From the NCBI RefSeq assembly GCF_022513635.1, contig NZ_JAKWBL010000004.1, forward strand, positions 558,001 through 622,000: DNA of 64,000 nt, written 5' to 3'. This DNA comes from Paraniabella ginsengisoli. Its GTDB lineage: Bacteria; Bacteroidota; Bacteroidia; Chitinophagales; Chitinophagaceae. A program made the translations under genes and the position numbers. The number at the start of each line of letters is the position of its first letter. Within the stretch, counting starts at the first letter, position 1. Shown in pieces: positions 28,181-37,711 of this stretch. The notes under the pieces were generated by a model that saw only the letters and a list, made by a program, of their open reading frames with translations, did not search any database and was not told the origin of the DNA.

Positions 28181-29455
28181 TTATACCACCACCAGCTCAT
28201 AAAAATCATCAGGTACTAAATACTTATTCGCCGTTTCCTGCAATTCTTCAGCAGTAATGTTCTTAATGTTTGAAATATAACGGTCGAAGAAGTTTTCATC
28301 CAGGTCGTTTAGTATAATATTTTTCCACCTGGCTATTATTTGGAAAGGGCCATCCAAATCACCCAAAATAGAACCCATCATAAAATTCTTTACCAGCATC
28401 AGTTCTTCATCGTCAACAGATTCTTTACATAACAACTCCATTTCTTTATATACTTCGCTAATGGTTGCTTCGCTTACATCGCGCCCTGCCTCGGTTGTGA
28501 TCATCCATCCGTTCTCATGCTTGTTTCCCATCAAATAGCTGTGAATGCCATACGTGTAACCTTTTTCTTCGCGTATATTAGCCATAAGCCTGCTGCCAAA
28601 AAAACCTCCGAATAAAATGTTTAGGACCTGCCCCTTAAAAAAGTCGGGATGATGCCTGTTAACAAATGGCCTAACCATTCTTATTGAGCCCTGCGAGCTT
28701 TTCTCATCATTTATATACCGATGTTTTTTATGTAGATGCGGATGAACAATATGAGTTTTTTCAAGCCCTTTAGCATTTTCAAAATCGCCGAAATGCTGCT
28801 CCAGCAAATTATAAATATCGGCAGGTAACTTACCCGCTACAAATATTTTAAATGCGCCCTTTTTGTAATATTGCTCATAAAATTCTAAAAGATCTTCTCT
28901 TGTCAATGCGTCGAAATCTTCATATCTGCTAAATTGTCCGTAAGGATGTTGTTCTCCAAACAAATACGTATCGATGAGGCGGCCAGCAACAAAACTGCTT
29001 TTTTTAAGATTTACCTCAAGTTTTTGTTTCATGTTTTGAATCGCAATGTCCATCTCAGTTTGTAGCAGCGCTGCTTCTGAAAAAATTTCTCGCACAACAG
29101 GCAAGAGTTTTTCAATATGCTTGGAAAGGCAATGCAAGGTTACATTTGCGAATTCTGCCCCGCAATTTCTATTCAGATAAGCGCCGTAATATTCAAAATG
29201 TTCATTAATATCAAAAGCTGTTTTCGATGATGTTCCATTCTTCAGCAAAAAATTGGTTAGTGCCGCTTCCAGGTTTTTATCGTCGTACCAGTTACCGGCA
29301 TCAAAAACCCATTCAATCTGCAATACTTCTTCAGCTCCGGCATCAATGGCATAAACTTCTACTCCGTTTTTCAAAATGTACTTTTGATACGGTTGCAGTT
29401 GAAGATTAAAATTTACCGCATCTACTATTGCCGGGGCTATTGTTCTATTGAGCAT
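28181..29455 (-). CDS. M16 peptidase-like protein, zinc motif absent
   Basis: The 424 residues have the M16 two-domain shape: ILKNGVEVYAID start, then the C-terminal FFGSRLMANIREEKGYTYGIHS typical of M16 partners. In place of the catalytic HXXEH it reads AALTNFLLKNGTSS, so it cannot bind zinc in the usual way. Such inactive subunits pair with an active M16 subunit; the active one is probably 32162-33400. In many Bacteroidota the two are adjacent, but here a plus-strand regulatory module separates them. Confidence 0.85.
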   Translation of the reverse strand: MLNRTIAPAIVDAVNFNLQLQPYQKYILKNGVEVYAIDAGAEEVLQIEWVFDAGNWYDDKNLEAALTNFLLKNGTSSKTAFDINEHFEYYGAYLNRNCGAEFANVTLHCLSKHIEKLLPVVREIFSEAALLQTEMDIAIQNMKQKLEVNLKKSSFVAGRLIDTYLFGEQHPYGQFSRYEDFDALTREDLLEFYEQYYKKGAFKIFVAGKLPADIYNLLEQHFGDFENAKGLEKTHIVHPHLHKKHRYINDEKSSQGSIRMVRPFVNRHHPDFFKGQVLNILFGGFFGSRLMANIREEKGYTYGIHSYLMGNKHENGWMITTEAGRDVSEATISEVYKEMELLCKESVDDEELMLVKNFMMGSILGDLDGPFQIIARWKNIILNDLDENFFDRYISNIKNITAEELQETANKYLVPDDFYELVVV

Positions 29456-29624
29456 CTAACTAAAATTAAGTGGGCAAATATAACGGATAGTTTATAGCTT
29501 ATCGCGTATGGATCATGGCTTTTGCCTCAAGGCAGCGGATTCATCACATTTTAGAAGCATTTCATCACATTATCAATAACAATAGCCAATTTAGATTTTA
29601 ATCTTGCAGTATAAAATTTAAGAT

Positions 29625-31093
29625 ATGAAGGCAAAAGAAGTATATGGTAAAATAGAGTTTTGGATTGTGACGATTATTGCGGCGTCTTTTTTATTGGCGC
29701 TATTGATAGAAAGCAAAGGCGCAGAAAATAACGGTTCTTACTGGTTTGAACAATATCAACTAGAATATAATTTCTTTAAGCATCTTTTCTTGCCTGCAAT
29801 GGCGCTGATATTCATCTATTATTCAGCGTTCATTTTTTTAACCAAATTCGTTGACGAAAAAAAGACGACTGGGCTAAAGCTGGTAGTTTTTTTGGTACGT
29901 ATCTTATTGTAGCTACTTTGGTTGCCATCAGCAATACTTATATGTATGGCTGGAAGTTTGGGAAGTTTGCCTCTAAGGATGATGTGTATAATGATATTTT
30001 TATTGACAGCTTCACTACAGTTGCCATCATTTTTATTCTGTATATCGTTTATTATATTTTAAAAGAATTATTATTTGCAGCTATTGAACGCAGATCAAAA
30101 GCAACGCTTAACAATAAAAAACTGTGGAGTATTCTTCTGTTTGCAGCATGCTGGGTTGCTGTATTGATTATTTTCGGAGCTAATAATGCACCAGGAGGCG
30201 TGGCTGTTTTTGGAGTAGGAGTTCCTTATGTTGCTATCCTGGTATGGATTCATCTGCGATATTTGCTGCCTCTTGCAGGTAGCAAGCCTTACAAAAACAA
30301 AGCCTATTTAATACGGGTCATCCTAATTACATTTCTATTAAGTGTGCTGGCGGCGGTTATATGCATGGGTCTTCTTGGTATTAATAATTTTGCACCTCCG
30401 TTTTGCATGTTCTTTTTCATTACGCTTTTTGTTGTGCTTCCATTGATTTTATATATATCCCGCAACAGAAATGAAAAGGAAGTACTGCAAACAGCGCTGG
30501 GCTCTTCTCAAGCCAATCTTAGTTTTTTACGTTCTCAAATCAATCCTCATTTTTTGTTTAATGCGCTTAACACTTTGTATGGAACAGCTTTGCAGGAAAA
30601 TGCAGAACGCACAAGCGAAGGCATTCAAAAGCTGGGCGATATGATGCGCTTCATGTTGCATGAAAACGTTCAGGATAAAATCTCTATAGCGAGGGAAGTG
30701 GATTATTTGAATAATTATATTGATCTGCAAAAACTACGTACCGCCGCTTCGACTAATATTGTTATACAAACTAATATTGAAGAACAGTTAAACCGACTTG
30801 ATATTTCACCAATGTTGTTAATACCATTTGTTGAAAATGCTTTTAAACATGGCATTAGTTTACAGCAGGCTTCGTTTATCAATATATCGTTACATACAAA
30901 AGAGAATGTTTTATATTTTGATGTGAACAATAGCGTTCATGTAAAAAATGAATACGACCCTGAAAAAATGAAAAGCGGAATTGGGCTGAAAAATGTAAAG
31001 CAAAGGCTGGCGTTACTTTATCCGAAAAAGCATGAGTTAATAATCAGAGAAAGTGCTAAAGAGTTTTTTGTTCACCTTACTATTCAGTTATAA
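29625..31093 (+). CDS. LytS-type sensor histidine kinase (one missing base)
   Basis: About six hydrophobic helices span residues 10-275, followed by a His_kinase (PF06580-type) domain with SQINPHFLFNALNTLYG and a HATPase end (SPMLLIPFVENAFKHGI, GIGLKNVKQRLALLYP). The frame breaks in the T7 run at 29887-29893; one more T gives VVFFGTYLIVATLVAISN and 489 codons. This kinase type works with LytTR regulators, and one is encoded 349 bases downstream, with a small lipoprotein gene between. The signal is unknown. Confidence 0.9.
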
Positions 31094-31097
31094 TCCA

Positions 31098-31403
31098 ATG
31101 AAACAGTTAATACTATTGTTGCTTGCTGGTTGGATATCTTCCTGCAACAATGAATACATTACCCAAACGGAAACCAGATCTGTAGATAATAATGGGAAAA
31201 TATCACGGTTAAGCATCACAAGAAAACTGCGCATGCAAGACAAGCTTCCTGTTTCTGTTCTAACAGAATCAACAACGCAGCAAACTTCATCCAAATCGCT
31301 AGACAGCATCTATTATAACGCAAATGGGAAAGCTATGCTGGTTAAATCTTATAAATATAAGGACGGGGCTTGGGAGCTTATAAAGTCTTATCGGCCTTTA
31401 TAA
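31098..31403 (+). CDS. Small lipoprotein between kinase and regulator
   Basis: A 101-residue protein starting MKQLILLLLAGWISSC, a lipoprotein leader with Cys16 as the likely lipidation site. The rest is polar, with TETRSVDNNGKIS and SYKYKDGAWELIKSY. I recognise no family. It begins 4 bases after the kinase stop, and the regulator follows 38 bases later, so it is placed within the regulatory unit. A sensory or accessory role is only inferred. Confidence 0.7.
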   Translation: MKQLILLLLAGWISSCNNEYITQTETRSVDNNGKISRLSITRKLRMQDKLPVSVLTESTTQQTSSKSLDSIYYNANGKAMLVKSYKYKDGAWELIKSYRPL

Positions 31404-31441
31404 ATGTCAATAGCTATCTTTAATAATAATTTATATCTCTC

Positions 31442-32113
31442 GTGACCGCCATAGCCATAGACGATGAACCCATAGCGCTGGAAGTAATAAAAAGCCATGC
31501 GTCCAAAGTACCTTTTGTTGAGCTGAAAGCCACGTTTACCAATGCTTTCGAAGCCGTAGCTTATCTACAAAAATATAAGATCGACTTACTATTTTTAGAT
31601 ATTAAGATGCCAGACATTAGCGGTATAGAGTTTTTCAAATCTCTTTCTTCGCCGCCAATGGTTGTTTTTACTACCGCTTACAGCGAGCATGCTGTTGAAG
31701 GTTTTGAGGTAGATGCTGTTGATTATCTCTTAAAACCGTTTTCTTTGTCACGCTTTTTGAAAGCCTGTACCAAAGCGAATGAACTGCTGTCTCTGAAAAA
31801 TGGAAATGCTAAAAACGAGGACTATCTTTTTGTTAAAGACGGTTACGAACAGGTTAAGGTTTTGTATAATGACATTCTTTACATAGAAGCATCTGGAAAT
31901 TACCTGAATATTTTTCTTACCCGAAATCAAAAATTGATGACGCGCTCTACCATCAATGATATATTGTTACAATTACCCGAAAGTATATTCACCCGCGTGC
32001 ACCGCAGTTATATTGTAGCCAACAGCAAAGTAAGCCGCTACAATAAACAATCTGTTTTTATTGATCTTGTAGAAATCCCGATTGGTAATACGTATCATTT
32101 TGTAGCGAAGTAA
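31442..32113 (+). CDS. LytTR-family response regulator
   Basis: The receiver domain has Asp7/Asp8 and phospho-acceptor Asp53 (LLFLDIKMPD) and Lys in YLLKPF. The C-terminal LytTR DNA-binding domain begins near DYLFVKDGYEQVKV and shows YIEASGNYLNIFL and FTRVHRSYIVA. The start is GTG at 31442. 223 residues, usual size. It pairs with the LytS-type kinase upstream. Confidence 0.93.
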   Translation: MTAIAIDDEPIALEVIKSHASKVPFVELKATFTNAFEAVAYLQKYKIDLLFLDIKMPDISGIEFFKSLSSPPMVVFTTAYSEHAVEGFEVDAVDYLLKPFSLSRFLKACTKANELLSLKNGNAKNEDYLFVKDGYEQVKVLYNDILYIEASGNYLNIFLTRNQKLMTRSTINDILLQLPESIFTRVHRSYIVANSKVSRYNKQSVFIDLVEIPIGNTYHFVAK

Positions 32114-32127
32114 TAAATGGGTAACAG

Positions 32128-32159
32128 AAAGCTCCGAGTTTTAAAAACCTCGGAGCTTT
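32128..32159. terminator. Bidirectional terminator
   Basis: AAAGCTCCGAG and CTCGGAGCTTT make a perfect 11-bp stem around TTTTAAAAAC, between the convergent LytTR regulator (ends 32113) and M16 gene (ends 32162). Confidence 0.85.
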
Positions 32160-32161
32160 AA

Positions 32162-33400
32162 TCAGCTTTTTGAAAAATAGTATAATGTGCTGCTATTTTC
32201 GTTTGTAAAAATTTCATTAGCTGTTTTATGAAGATCTTCAACAGTTACATCAGCATACTTTTGAAGTTCTGTATTCATCATATTAGCATCGCCTAATAAT
32301 TCATAAAAAGCCAGGCTGGTGGCGCGGTTTAGCACGCTCATGTCTTCAAAAGCCAACATGCTTTCTGTTTTGTTCTTTACTTTTTCCAATTCGGTTGTCG
32401 CTATTGGCGTAGTTTTTATATCATTCAAAATTTCTTCAATAGCCGCTTCCGCTGCTTTCATATCCACGCCCTTTACAAGTTTTCCTTCAATACATACAAG
32501 TCCGGGATCTATACTCCCAAAATGATAACATTGAATATTTACAAATAATTGTAATTTTTTCACCAACCGGTCATACAGCCTCGACGACTCGCCACCACCC
32601 AGAATATCGGTCAGGAGATCCATGGGATGATATTGATCGCTTAGGCGCCCTTCTATATGCCATGATTTATAAAAAGCGTCCAACGGCACATCCGAGCGCG
32701 CCTCTTCCTGCCTTGCTTCTTTTTGCACTTCTTCCAAAGGAAGGTTTCGTCCTTTGGCTTCGCCCGCTTCAATATTACCAAACCATTTTTCGGCAAGTGC
32801 TTTCACCTCATCTGTTTCCACATTCCCTGCCACAACCATAACCGCCTTATTAGGCCTGTAGTGTTTGAAAAAGAAGTTCTTTACATCAATCAACTGTGCG
32901 TTTTCTATATGTGAAAGTTCTTTACCAATAGTCATCCATTTATACGGATGGTTTTTATAGGCAAGTTCTCTCATCTTAAACCACGCATCGCCGTAAGGCT
33001 TATCAATATAATGTTCTTTAAATTCCTCACAAACTACCTTACGCTGTACTTCCAGGCTTTTATCATCAAACGCCAAAGAAAGCATCCGGTCACTTTCCAA
33101 CCAGAACGCCGTTTCTAGATTTTCTGATGGAAGGGAAATATAGTAATTCGTTAAATCGTTGGTCGTATAAGCATTGTTTTCACCACCGGCCATTTGAAGC
33201 GGCTCGTCATAATCTGGAATATTTACCGAACCGCCAAACATCAAATGCTCAAACAAGTGCGCAAATCCGGTTTGTGAAGGATCTTCGTCGCGTGCACCCA
33301 CATCATACAATATATTCATTACCGCCAATGGCGTTGATTTATCCTGATGCACAATCACTCTTAAGCCATTGTCTAATACAAATTTTTCAAACTGAACCAT
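32162..33400 (-). CDS. M16 family zinc metallopeptidase
   Basis: Active M16 subunit. The inverted zinc motif HLFEH is at residues 48-52, within GFAHLFEHLMFGG, followed by GGENNAYTTNDLTNYY, which is typical of processing-protease-like M16B enzymes. 412 codons from ATG 33400; the frame is open to 33457 but the extra residues (MHPINNGIP...) resemble no M16 start. Its expected partner is the zinc-less 28181-29455 protein. No signal peptide is seen, so it acts in the cytoplasm or is exported by another route. Confidence 0.92.
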   Translation of the reverse strand: MVQFEKFVLDNGLRVIVHQDKSTPLAVMNILYDVGARDEDPSQTGFAHLFEHLMFGGSVNIPDYDEPLQMAGGENNAYTTNDLTNYYISLPSENLETAFWLESDRMLSLAFDDKSLEVQRKVVCEEFKEHYIDKPYGDAWFKMRELAYKNHPYKWMTIGKELSHIENAQLIDVKNFFFKHYRPNKAVMVVAGNVETDEVKALAEKWFGNIEAGEAKGRNLPLEEVQKEARQEEARSDVPLDAFYKSWHIEGRLSDQYHPMDLLTDILGGGESSRLYDRLVKKLQLFVNIQCYHFGSIDPGLVCIEGKLVKGVDMKAAEAAIEEILNDIKTTPIATTELEKVKNKTESMLAFEDMSVLNRATSLAFYELLGDANMMNTELQKYADVTVEDLHKTANEIFTNENSSTLYYFSKS

Positions 33401-33502
33401 TGCGCGAAAGTAAGATGATTTTACAATTGTTGGGATACCATTATTTATCGGGTGCATTTAAAATTGTTGCACTTGCAGCAGTACGATAAAGCATGATTTT
33501 CG

Positions 33503-33546
33503 AGGTCCTCCTCCCTCTCCTTTGGAGAGGGTTGGGGGTGAGGTTT
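33503..33546 (+). repeat. CCCTCTCC..GGAGAGGG repeat, copy 1
   Basis: CCCTCTCCTTTGGAGAGGG is a palindrome followed by TTGGGGGTGAGG. The same module, with CTCCGG in the centre, occurs at 56481-56516. Between the M16 and TonB receptor genes. Confidence 0.55.
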
Positions 33547-33656
33547 TGACAGCGAGAATATCTCTGCGACAATTTTAGATGCCCCTATTTATCAGAAATG
33601 CCTGGCATCGCACTTTAAATGCACGACTACCAGGCATAATCACTTATTCTTTCTAT

Positions 33657-35976
33657 TTAAAACTTAAATATCATACTTGCTGCAAACCTGCGAGGTATTT
33701 GTTTTTCAATAGTTGTCCATCCGCCAAAATATTCTTTATTAGCAAGATTATCTCCTTTAATCGCGAGGCGATACCTTTTGGCATCATAAAAAAGAGAGGC
33801 GTTTACAACAGTGTACTCGGGCAAAGAAAAATTGCCGGTAACATGTGATGTTGTTATTAAATTTTTGCTGGCATAGTTACCGCCAAAGCCCGCACCCAAT
33901 CCTTGTAATTTTCCGTCCACAGCAGTATAGCTTACCCAAAGATTAGCAAGGTTTGCCGGGCCAGCACTTGTTGGCCTTGTATTAATAGTTGCAGGACCGG
34001 TTTTTAGTAATTTACTGTCGTTATATCCATACCCTGCAATAATGTTTAAGCCCGGGGCGGGATTAGCATTCAAATCAAATTCCAATCCTTTCGATTTTTG
34101 TTCACCTTCCTGGATAGTAACATTCACAGGCGTTCCGCTTCCATTATCAACAGTAATGCTGGTTAGAATATTTTTTACCAGAATGTTGTAGTAACTGGCA
34201 GTAAATAGTAGTTTATGATTGAAAAGATCAAGTTTTACACCACCCTCTTTTTGATCCGCCTGCTGTGGTTTCATGTTAACAGGATATCCTGCTTGTTCAT
34301 TAGTTATTACAGGTGGCGTATTCCTGAATCCATTCATATAATTAGCAAATAAGCTCACTTTGTTTTCTATTACCTGATAAACTAATCCGAATTTAGGAGA
34401 CAAGGCGATTTGATTATATTTTCCCGATTTTACACCTGTGTTATAATTGATTGATGGCTTATTATCAAAATGGTCAAAACGAAGGCTTAACATAGCCATC
34501 AGTTTATCCGTAATATTGAAAACATCTGATATATAAGCACTATATGTGTAGTTGTTTGCTCCGTTTTTAGTAGCGCCGGGTGTTGTTGCCAGCTTTGCAT
34601 CTACAGCCTGGCGAGTTAACTGGCCATAACGTGAATCATTGCTCCTGGTAACATTTACATAGTCAAACAACAGGTAAGGAGAATTATCGTTGACGCTTTG
34701 AATATTCATCATATCAATACCTGCAATGATCCTATTTCTAAACTTACCAATCTGAAAATCTCCAATAAAGTTTTGTTGTAGATCTGTAGTATACGAAATT
34801 GAATTCTGATTATATACAAATCTTGAAATCAATGTATCATTTGGTGCGATCGGCCCCGAAGCACTTCCATCCAAAAACATGATATAAGAATAATACCCAT
34901 CGCTTTTGCGCACGCTTCTGGAAAGATTTGTTTGAGAGGTCCAGTTATCAGACAGCTTATAATTTATTTGTCCGAACAAATTAAACGTTGGCGTTTTATA
35001 AGTAATATCATTGCTGGTGTAAGATCTGTTAAAGTCCATGTTTAGCTCCTCAACAGTTTTAGCAATGAGCGGCCTTGCCCTGTTCAAAAATATCATTGTT
35101 GCGTTGGTCGCTTCTACATTATATATTTCTGCATTAATCAGGAAAGAAAGCCTGTCATTTACCCGATAAGAAAAAGATGGAGCGATGAAGAAAGATTTTT
35201 TAAAGCCTGCGTCCTGAAAACTTCCTTCATTCAGCCCGCCAAAAGAAATAAGGCTGCTTCCAAATAAAGTACCCGAAGGGCCTTTAATGGTTTCAATGCG
35301 CTCAATATTAGCCGGATCTACGCCGCCATTGGTAAGGCCAGGCACTCCATTAATCATGGTTGGCTGCACGCTAAAACCACGCATAGCAAAATAACCAGCT
35401 CCGTCACCAGGACGGCCAGTAGAACTCCATAACCGGCTTACGCCCGGCGCATTTTTTAGCGCCTCATCAAGAGAAGTGATTACTTGCTCTTTCATGAGTT
35501 CTTTGCCAATTACATTATACACCTGTGGATTCTCTAAGTTTAACAGCGGCATTTTAGCAACATGAGCACTGGTTCTATTGGCATAACCGTTTTTAGATCC
35601 TTTCACTACAATTTCTGCAAGTTCATCATACGATACTTCCAATTGGATTTGAACCCTTGCGGTTTTACCATTTTCAACAGTAACCGTTTCCAGTTTAGTT
35701 TCGTAACCAACAAGGCTTATCTCTAACTCGTGTTCCCCTTCCGGAAGTCCGCTTATGACAAAGGTTCCGTCTTCGTCAGTAAAGGCGCTTTTTTAGTATT
35801 TTTACTGTTACATTTACTCCAAATGCCGGTTGTCCGTCGCTGGTAGTTACTGTTCCTTTTATTGATCCTGCAACTTCATCATTAAAACCTTTGGCGTATG
35901 CAGATTGGCTAAATAAGCATAGGGCGATGAAAATCAAAAAATTGAAAATTGGGGCTGAGAGGTTTGTCCTTATCAT
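33657..35976 (-). CDS. TonB-dependent siderophore-type receptor (two missing bases)
   Basis: After repair the protein has 773 codons: a signal peptide (to SAYA), a CarboxypepD_reg-like domain (SIKGTVTTSDGQPAFGVNV ... GYETKLETV), a plug (PGVSRLWSSTGRPGDGAGYF, RGFSVQPTMINGVPG, IERIETIKGPSGTLFGSS) and a 22-strand barrel ending FAASMIFKF. The break is at 35790-35800: an A5 and an A6 run each lack one base. The wording of plug and barrel (GLEFDLNANPAPGLNIIAG) fits the siderophore receptor group (FhuE/FoxA-like). Ligand not known; no siderophore synthesis or PepSY gene is adjacent. Confidence 0.88.
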
Positions 35977-36069
35977 TGTCTACTCTTTTTTCGAAGTGCA
36001 AAATTGAAGAGAGTAGTTTGAAAAGGGTTTACGAATTGCGGAAAAAGATTTTAAAAAATGACAATTAGA

Positions 36070-37356
36070 TTAAAATTTAATGTTAGGCGCATCTCCTGCA
36101 TGACGAATGTGTATTCTATATCCATCCCGGAATTCGCTTGACAGTGTTTGATTAGGTATCGCTTTGCCACTTAGAATATTGATCACGTTCATTTTCTTTT
36201 CCAGCAACTCGTCGTTTCGCTGAACAATCACTTGTACAACGCCATAAGTTGACATTAAGGCGTGTTTGAGCTCTGTAAGCGTCATTCCAAATTTTTTGTT
36301 TACTGCCAATACTTCATCACCGGCCATTAAGCCTGCTTTATCAGCTGGCGAGCCTTTGGGAATGTCTCCAACAATAGCCCGGCCTTCAAAAAAATAGAGC
36401 TCAAGCCCGGAGTAGGCGTAGTCAAATGGTTCTCTGAAAGACTTATTGGGTGACAGATATATTTGACCGCTTTTATAATTCAATATGCAGTTAAAGCGCC
36501 TGAAAATGTCATTACCGATCAATCCGCCATTGGTAGGATAGGAAGTGATATTATGTTCATCATCAAAAATATTGATTGGCACATTTCTGAATTTATACGG
36601 CCCTATTTTCAACTCCTTCATAACACTCAGCTGAAAAGCCACCTTGCCGCCAAGCCCTTCACCCTGTTTTAAATATCTCTTTCTTTTCTTTTTCTGAAAA
36701 GATTTATCGTCCATATAATCTTGTGAAAATAAAACGGTGAGGCCAGCTCCAATATCGAATAAATAACTGAAATCATGCTTTGTCGCGTCTCCCACTTCAG
36801 CTGATAAAAAGGGAATGGTTCGCATGCGGGGTTTCATAATATACCCACCTTTTGGATATTTTATGGTGCCGTTACTACAAAAGGTAAGTTGATTATTTTC
36901 GTAATCAATTTTTACGATGTATCGGCTTAGTACGGCATATCCAACGATACCATCAATTTTCTCGCCGTATAAGGCGGATAATATTTCGTAATCAATAATA
37001 TGGAAATTAAGGCTGTCGATGATCAAATCATTAAGGGTCAATTTTCTGTTTTTCAGGAACCCGACCTTTGCTGTTCCGCCAATTCCCCGGATCATTCTTT
37101 CGGGAGAAGATGGTTGTAAACCAAGCTTGGATACAGTTGTAGAGTCAAGCGAGATCCCACCACTTCCCGTATCCAGGACGAATGTTAAAGAGTCTTCAAA
37201 ATTGTCTAATAGCGCCTTGAACACAATGACGCCGCCAGTGAACTGCATAAAACGTATTTTGGTTAGCTCGCGGCTCGGCGGATCAATAAACTCCTCCTGA
37301 GACATTGCGATATGCGCAAAAAACACAACCAGTATCAATAGGGCTATTTTTTTCAT
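36070..37356 (-). CDS. Retropepsin-like aspartic protease with PDZ domain
   Basis: A secreted protein of 428 residues: signal peptide ending AMSQ, two retropepsin-like halves each with an active-site loop (FVLDTGSGGIS and YLFDIGAGLTV, the latter with Ile for Thr), then a PDZ domain from ~335 (GSPADKAGLMAGDEVLAVN). This architecture of aspartyl protease plus PDZ is found in Bacteroidota; function is usually not known. ATG 37356 is preferred to 37362 by leader fit. It is divergent from mqnC across a 355-base spacer. Confidence 0.88.
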   Translation of the reverse strand: MKKIALLILVVFFAHIAMSQEEFIDPPSRELTKIRFMQFTGGVIVFKALLDNFEDSLTFVLDTGSGGISLDSTTVSKLGLQPSSPERMIRGIGGTAKVGFLKNRKLTLNDLIIDSLNFHIIDYEILSALYGEKIDGIVGYAVLSRYIVKIDYENNQLTFCSNGTIKYPKGGYIMKPRMRTIPFLSAEVGDATKHDFSYLFDIGAGLTVLFSQDYMDDKSFQKKKRKRYLKQGEGLGGKVAFQLSVMKELKIGPYKFRNVPINIFDDEHNITSYPTNGGLIGNDIFRRFNCILNYKSGQIYLSPNKSFREPFDYAYSGLELYFFEGRAIVGDIPKGSPADKAGLMAGDEVLAVNKKFGMTLTELKHALMSTYGVVQVIVQRNDELLEKKMNVINILSGKAIPNQTLSSEFRDGYRIHIRHAGDAPNIKF

Positions 37357-37554
37357 CGGCAAAAAAATCGTTGTCTAAAGTTAACTTATAAAGTAAGGAA
37401 AGTATTTTTTTATATGAGCGGTAAAACCCTTTGTGTAGTAGCAATCGAATCGAATTATTTACTTATCAAACTACATGTGTATGTGGCAACATCTATATCG
37501 AACGGACAACAATGTATACAACTACTCGCTTTTTACTTATCAAAAACGCGTGCT

Positions 37555-37580
37555 TTTCGTACCTTTGCATCTAATTTCAT
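37555..37580 (+). promoter_or_regulatory. Promoter-like direct repeat, distal copy
   Basis: Contains TACCTTTG (fits TAnnTTTG) within a 26-base segment repeated exactly 124 bases downstream. A transcript from here would carry both hairpins in its leader. Confidence 0.5.
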
Positions 37581-37587
37581 CCTCGCT

Positions 37588-37611
37588 GTTCGAGGCGTCG
37601 TCGCCTCGAAC
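37588..37611 (+). repeat. Perfect GC-rich hairpin in mqnC leader
   Basis: GTTCGAGGCG pairs with CGCCTCGAAC around TCGT. A second hairpin, ATCGCC-TCCT-GGCGAT, follows at 37621-37636. No U tract follows either, so they are not simple terminators. Confidence 0.75.
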
Positions 37612-37678
37612 CACTATGCTATCGCCTCCTGGCGATTCATAAAAGATAGATTGGATGCATAAAATTTGCACCACTTCA

Positions 37679-37704
37679 TTTCGTACCTTTGCATCTAATT
37701 TCAT
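37679..37704 (+). promoter_or_regulatory. Promoter-like direct repeat, proximal copy
   Basis: Exact repeat of 37555-37580; its TACCTTTG ends 20 bases before the mqnC ATG, a normal short leader for this phylum. TTTG lies 15 bases upstream of the -7, slightly closer than usual. Confidence 0.6.
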
Positions 37705-37711
37705 TCCAACT

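Larger units (their letters stand above)
37357..37711. other. Spacer upstream of mqnC with duplicated promoter segment and two hairpins
   Basis: Holds two identical 26-base direct repeats (37555-37580 and 37679-37704), each with TACCTTTG, and between them a 98-base stretch with two tight GC-rich hairpins (37588-37611 and 37621-37636). The left 190 bases show nothing I can name. Confidence 0.65.

Noticed and set aside
37588..37636. tRNA or riboswitch in the mqnC leader
   Set aside because: GTTCGAGGCG resembles a T-arm, but the two hairpins cannot be folded into a cloverleaf and match no riboswitch I know.
37414..37662. Short frame in the spacer upstream of mqnC
   Set aside because: It covers the duplicated promoter segment and hairpins, and has no homology-like features or ribosome-binding context.
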